Of a DNA stretch of 13,534 nt, positions 9,843-13,534 are shown in pieces (within the stretch, counting starts at the first letter, position 1; the number at the start of each line of letters is the position of its first letter). Below the pieces are notes generated by a model that did no database searches, was not told where the DNA came from, and was given only the letters and a program-made list of their open reading frames with translations. The stretch is from Conidiobolus incongruus B7586 (lineage: Eukaryota; Entomophthoromycota; Entomophthoromycetes; Entomophthorales; Conidiobolaceae). The position numbers were made by a program, and so were the translations under genes. Location of the stretch: the NCBI GenBank assembly GCA_000697335.1, contig JNEM01016038.1, positions 1-13,534 on the forward strand. The letters run 5' to 3'.

Positions 9843-10625
9843 ATGATATATTTTCTCCTATTTATTCATTTTTTAATACTCTCAAATGCTGTAGAGTGTG
9901 CTGAGTCAATGCAGATTTCAACAGATGCTCTCAATATTAGCTACTTTTTCGTATTGTCATTTATTGGTTTGATTTTACTATTCTTGGGAACACGGTTACT
10001 GTCATTTTCTAATTTTATATTCGGATTTTTGTTTCTGTATTTGATCTCCTATGTTGTTACCAGCTCGTTCAAAGAGATGAGTGCTAGTCAAGCGTTGGCA
10101 TTCTTCATTGCCTGCCATATTCTAGGGGTGTTGGGAGGTTGTGTTACCTTCTTTCTCCCGATTTTCGGTCTGTTCTTAGCCGGTTTTATTTTGGGTGCAA
10201 CATTGATTAATTGGTTATTGTGTTTACTCACCTTGAAAATAATATGGCTAGGTTGGTGTATTATCGTTGCTATGGGCATTGGTGGCGGGGTTTTAAGTGT
10301 ACTATACTCAAAAACCATGTTTCCTCTCAATACATCTATAGTGGGAGGTCAATTACTCCTACTTGGAATTGATGTGCTCATTCGAACGGAATTACTCTAC
10401 TTCATTCACGGGTTCTTCACCCAAGAATTCATTGATGTGAAAGAATCTGGCGCTCTAACGGGCATACTAGCGAGTTTAATACCCATCAGTTTTGTAGGCT
10501 TTATATTTCAACTGAAATTTTTCAACTACAGCCCATCTAATAGTTATTTAAAATTGCAAGAAACTTACAAGCGCGCTCAACCTCCCATGATTTCAAGATC
10601 CAATTCATTAAATCAAAAGAAATAA
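9843..10625 (+). CDS. TMEM198-like (DUF4203) seven-pass membrane protein
   Basis: A 260-residue intronless gene. The first ATG is at 9843; the frame extends 12 nt upstream without another ATG. Residues 1-20 form a signal peptide (MIYFLLFIHF to about ECA). Seven hydrophobic segments follow at about 33-50, 53-72, 85-104, 105-130, 133-155, 164-182 and 203-223. Family-like features are a first pair of helices joined by GTRLLSFSNFIFGF, a glycine-spaced GVLGGC followed by FGLFLAGFILGATL, and GGQLLLLGID in the sixth segment; these resemble the TMEM198/DUF4203 family as I know it. The C-terminus from about 226 is polar and probably cytosolic, with SRSNS. Human TMEM198 is reported to promote Wnt/LRP6 signalling, but that role cannot be transferred; molecular function here is unknown. 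The locus is richer in GC than its flanks and has no internal stop, consistent with an active gene. The next gene is a distant paralogue in the same orientation. Confidence 0.72.
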   Translation: MIYFLLFIHFLILSNAVECAESMQISTDALNISYFFVLSFIGLILLFLGTRLLSFSNFIFGFLFLYLISYVVTSSFKEMSASQALAFFIACHILGVLGGCVTFFLPIFGLFLAGFILGATLINWLLCLLTLKIIWLGWCIIVAMGIGGGVLSVLYSKTMFPLNTSIVGGQLLLLGIDVLIRTELLYFIHGFFTQEFIDVKESGALTGILASLIPISFVGFIFQLKFFNYSPSNSYLKLQETYKRAQPPMISRSNSLNQKK

Positions 10626-10626
10626 A
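10621..10626 (+). terminator. AATAAA overlapping the stop codon
   Basis: AATAAA includes the TAA stop of the preceding gene, so a poly(A) signal here would imply a very short 3' UTR. In AT-rich DNA the hexamer is common, so its use is uncertain. Confidence 0.3.
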
Positions 10627-12151
10627 TTTTGATCTTACGCCTGTTCTCTTCCAAATTACTTTTTATTAATCAATTTAAGTTCTTTGGGCAAAATGTTTCA
10701 ACTAATTTTGACATTTATTTGGCGTATTTTAATTTTTATTTTAAGAACTTCATATGATATAATTAATAATTTTAAATTATTTTTTTTATTTAATATAGTA
10801 AGTTAAAATTAGGTTTATATTTTTTTTCTAAAATTTTAATAATTTAATATTTTATTTTATTTAATATTTTGTTTTAAATTTTGCCAATTTAATTAATTTT
10901 TGTGATTTTTATTAAAAAAAAATAATCTATTACAACTAATAATATATATATCAATTTGTATATTTTAAAATAATCAATCTTTAAAATTGTGTATATACAA
11001 ATCTAAATATTATTATTAACAATTTAATAATATCTCTTTTGAAAAATATCTAAATTTACTAATCTATTTAAAATTTTATTAAGTCAGATAATAAAAATAT
11101 TGCAATTTACATCATAATCTATTACCTCGTTTTATACTTTCTATAAAATTTAAAAATTGCCCAATAAAATAAATTCTTTTAATTTAGTAAATTTTTAGAA
11201 TGATATACTCTATATATATATTATAATCATTCACTTTTAAAAAAATACATACGGACTTGATAAATAAATTTCCCAAAATTAGTAATATAAATATGAATTA
11301 TATAACCAATATATAGTCCAGTAATGAATTAATGAAGACCATATTTGAATTTTGTTTGAATAAATATAGAAGTTTATTATATTGTTAATATATATCAAAA
11401 TACAACTATTCAAATCAAAATTGTAATAAATAAAATTTATTATTGGTAATTGAAAATAAAATACAATATTTTGAGATGATTGCAAAAATAATGTCTTAGT
11501 ATCAAGTATGGCCAACAAGGCTCTAGTAATTGATCTATTCAGTTTATGATTATTGTGATAATCTAATATCTAAAATAACCACAAGTTTTTACAAATTAAA
11601 AATATTACTGAGTTTCATAATATCAAGGACGATACCTAAATTAAACTATACAATTGATTATTATCTATTTTTAATAAACCAATTCATTATGATTTATTTT
11701 AATTGCCATGCAAAATAGCAATACTAGGTAAAATAAATGCCAATTTTAATCATATATTCTATATTAAATAATAGCTACTTGATCAAATAAAATCAATTTA
11801 TAATAGCTTAACTATGATTTAATTAAATCTTTTGAATAATGCTTTCTATTCAATACTTTATTAAATTATTTATTTTATCTCTTTTCAATAATTTAACAAA
11901 TTAAGAAATGATCCATTATCCAATTATATCAAACATTTCTAATAACAAACAAATAAGTAAGATTAAGCACCCGGTTTTATCCAATCATCGAAAACCGATT
12001 ACCAATTCATAATACAATAGTTGAATAAGGGTTATCATTATGAGTTCATCAATTTTTGATCACCTTAATTATTTTCTTAGCTTTATTCATCATTTAACAA
12101 AATTGTCAGTTTGATGTAATTTTAAATTAATGTGAATTCTATTATCAAACG
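10627..12151. other. AT-rich spacer between the two DUF4203 genes
   Basis: Over 1.5 kb with no recognised gene. Several ORFs of 37-79 codons occur (for example 10693-10806 plus, 11279-11518 minus, 11530-11718 plus), but their composition is K/N/I/Y/F-heavy and ORFs of this length are expected by chance at this AT content. An ACGCC near 10637 and GGCGT near 10729 form a distant inverted pair of no clear meaning. Confidence 0.45.
11972..11997. repeat. Small inverted repeat
   Basis: CGGTTTT at 11972-11978 pairs with AAAACCG at 11991-11997 across a 12-nt loop. It is one of the few GC-containing palindromes in the spacer, about 250 bp upstream of the second DUF4203 gene. It could be a regulatory palindrome or a chance hairpin. 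Confidence 0.4.
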
Positions 12152-12161
12152 TATATAAATA
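12152..12161 (+). promoter_or_regulatory. TATA-like box of the second DUF4203 gene
   Basis: TATATAAATA, 86 bp upstream of the ATG at 12248, followed by a less AT-biased leader (cagcatcatccctc). Spacing resembles that of the TATA-like box before the first family member. Confidence 0.45.
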
Positions 12162-12247
12162 TCAGCATCATCCCTCTATTTGAAGCCTATTTTGATCTCT
12201 CCAATTAATTCAACTTATGAAAATTATTACCATAAAATTTATTAGAG

Positions 12248-12910
12248 ATGCAATCCATCAATATTCTTTACAATAGATACTTCCTTGAGAATTTATTGGG
12301 GAGCGTAATTTCCAGTCTAGGATTCTGCCTAGTGTTGCGGGGTAAAAAGATCCTTGATACGTTCATTTGGCTACTTGGATTTTTTTCCCTGGGTTTTTTC
12401 ATTCATTATTTTGGAAATGTTTTGAATTCAGATTTATTGACTATTGGATACTCTGGATTGAGTTATTTAACTCTTGTATTTATTATTGCCTATATTAAAA
12501 ATTGGAATACTGATTTTCTCTACCATATTGGAATTTTGACTGTTGGATTATTATTTGGCTATTACTTAGGATTGTTTTGCGTGGAAAGTAATATGTCCCT
12601 AATTCAACTAGCTAGAGCTATTATCTTAATTTCACTCGCTATCCTACTTGGTCACATTGCTAACGTCTCCATCACCTCCCTAGAAATACTTTTTACAGCA
12701 GTATTTGGCACCCAGCTCATAATGATTGGTCTCGACTGGGTGTATCCTATAAAATATTTTGAATATATGAAATTATTAATCAGTTCTCAACCCGAATTCA
12801 TTTCCAATCAATCTTGGACTTTGATACTGGTTAACTTTCTAATTATATTAATAGGCTTTTCATTCCAAAATAACCTAATGGTTAATGTAAAATTATCAAA
12901 ATTTAACTAA
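12248..12910 (+). CDS. Diverged TMEM198-like (DUF4203) membrane protein
   Basis: A 220-residue intronless gene with seven predicted hydrophobic segments at about 13-30, 36-54, 67-84, 91-111, 120-138, 147-164 and 189-207. Its helix layout parallels the gene at 9843-10625. FGTQLIMIGLDWV corresponds to GGQLLLLGIDVL in the sixth segment, and IGFSFQ in the last segment corresponds to VGFIFQ. The helix 1-2 loop CLVLRGKKILDTFIWLLGF has the expected basic patch. Unlike its neighbour it lacks a signal peptide and has almost no cytosolic tail. Few residues are shared overall, so any duplication is old or divergence fast. The ATG has G at -3; an upstream frame stop lies 15 nt before it, and a leader exon cannot be excluded. 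Function unknown. Confidence 0.62.
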   Translation: MQSINILYNRYFLENLLGSVISSLGFCLVLRGKKILDTFIWLLGFFSLGFFIHYFGNVLNSDLLTIGYSGLSYLTLVFIIAYIKNWNTDFLYHIGILTVGLLFGYYLGLFCVESNMSLIQLARAIILISLAILLGHIANVSITSLEILFTAVFGTQLIMIGLDWVYPIKYFEYMKLLISSQPEFISNQSWTLILVNFLIILIGFSFQNNLMVNVKLSKFN

Positions 12911-13534
12911 ATTATAAATAAAAGTTTTGAACAATGATATTTTTTTCATTATACTGTTTTAAAAAATTTTTTTAATCTTAAAATCAATTTATTTTATTTA
13001 CTATTATAATTAATATGTTTTATCATTAATCATTGCATATCAATATCTTAAATTTTAATCAAATCAATAAAGATCAATAAAATGCTTTAATATTTTTCAT
13101 AAATTTTATTACATTCAATTTCACAAAAGATTTTAATGACATAATAATGAAATCATATTGACAATTTTAAATTTTATTTCAAATAATTTAAAATTAATTT
13201 AATAAAAAATTTTCAAAATAAAAAAAATTTTTTTTTCAATTATATTTTCATATATTTTAAATTTAAAATTATTTCTTTTATCAATATTCAAATTATACTT
13301 TGTTAATAATAAAAGTAATCTTCTATAATATATAATAATTTAATAAGTAAAAAAGTTAGAATATTTTTATTATATTATAAATAAAAAAATAATATTAAAT
13401 ATTTAATTAATTATAAATTTATATTGTTAATAATTATTATTCAAGATTTAAAGATAACTTAAGAATATAATTGAAATAGAAATAATATTATACTTATATT
13501 TCTTTTATTTTCATAGAATTCATCAATATAATTA
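12911..13534. other. AT-rich 3' flank, nothing recognised
   Basis: No coding frame or structured RNA. From about 13320 the sequence again becomes extremely AT-rich with few CpA/TpG, somewhat like positions 1-1130, but the stretch is too short to judge. Confidence 0.4.
12917..12922 (+). terminator. AATAAA poly(A) signal candidate
   Basis: AATAAA lies 7 nt after the stop codon of the second DUF4203 gene, in the context ataaataaaag. It would again give a short 3' UTR. Confidence 0.35.

Noticed and set aside
10693-10806. 37-codon hydrophobic ORF just after the first DUF4203 gene
   Set aside because: It lies in the probable 3' flank, is dominated by F/I/L from T-rich sequence, and has no supporting motif.
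11279-11718. Two ORFs of 79 (minus) and 62 (plus) codons in the spacer before the second DUF4203 gene
   Set aside because: Composition is N/I/Y/F-rich with no motif, and the expected number of chance ORFs of this size across six frames is about one to five.
12040-12117. 25-codon ORF as a possible leader exon of the second DUF4203 gene
   Set aside because: No donor/acceptor pair joins it in frame, and the TATA-like box at 12152 lies between it and the gene.
1-13534. A genome-wide reassignment of TGA to tryptophan
   Set aside because: UTP5 and both DUF4203 genes use TGG for every tryptophan and have no in-frame TGA; only degraded frames contain it.

Overview
This window looks like nuclear DNA of a eukaryote with a very AT-rich genome, most likely a fungus. 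The signs are a WDR43/UTP5 gene split by four very short introns (51 to 56 nt) with GT..AG ends, two TMEM198-like (DUF4203) membrane-protein genes with AATAAA signals and TATA-like boxes upstream, and long A/T-rich gene-poor spacers. Short introns in a strongly AT-biased genome would fit an early-diverging fungal lineage, but I cannot name the species and this placement is inference. There are no rRNA or tRNA genes, CRISPR arrays or intact mobile elements that I can recognise.

Layout. Positions 1 to about 1130 are an extreme AT block in which CpA and TpG are strikingly scarce, unlike the rest of the window. From about 1817 to 4126 lies a patch of degraded or poorly resolved membrane-protein coding sequence: a broken minus-strand gene (1817-2394), a better preserved minus-strand gene with signal peptide and introns but an in-frame TGA (3091-3698), and a divergent small plus-strand ORF (3932-4060) that stays open beyond its TGA. 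An AT spacer with an (AT)13 microsatellite follows. The one confidently identifiable housekeeping gene, UTP5/WDR43 (minus, 7433 to 5020, five exons, 733 residues), comes next. After a long spacer containing one possible gene relic (8477-8782) come two plus-strand intronless genes of the DUF4203/TMEM198 family (9843-10625 and 12248-12910), highly diverged from each other, each with its own TATA-like box and AATAAA signal.

How the parts relate. UTP5 acts in the nucleolus in small-subunit ribosome biogenesis and has no evident functional link to its neighbours. The rest of the coding signal is nearly all small multi-pass membrane protein: two intact family members plus several interrupted frames. 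This suggests local duplication, divergence and loss of membrane-protein genes in a gene-poor AT-rich region. A recurring feature is that the interrupted frames are broken mainly by TGA rather than the far commoner TAA; TGG-to-TGA decay is the favoured explanation because every intact gene here uses TGG for tryptophan.
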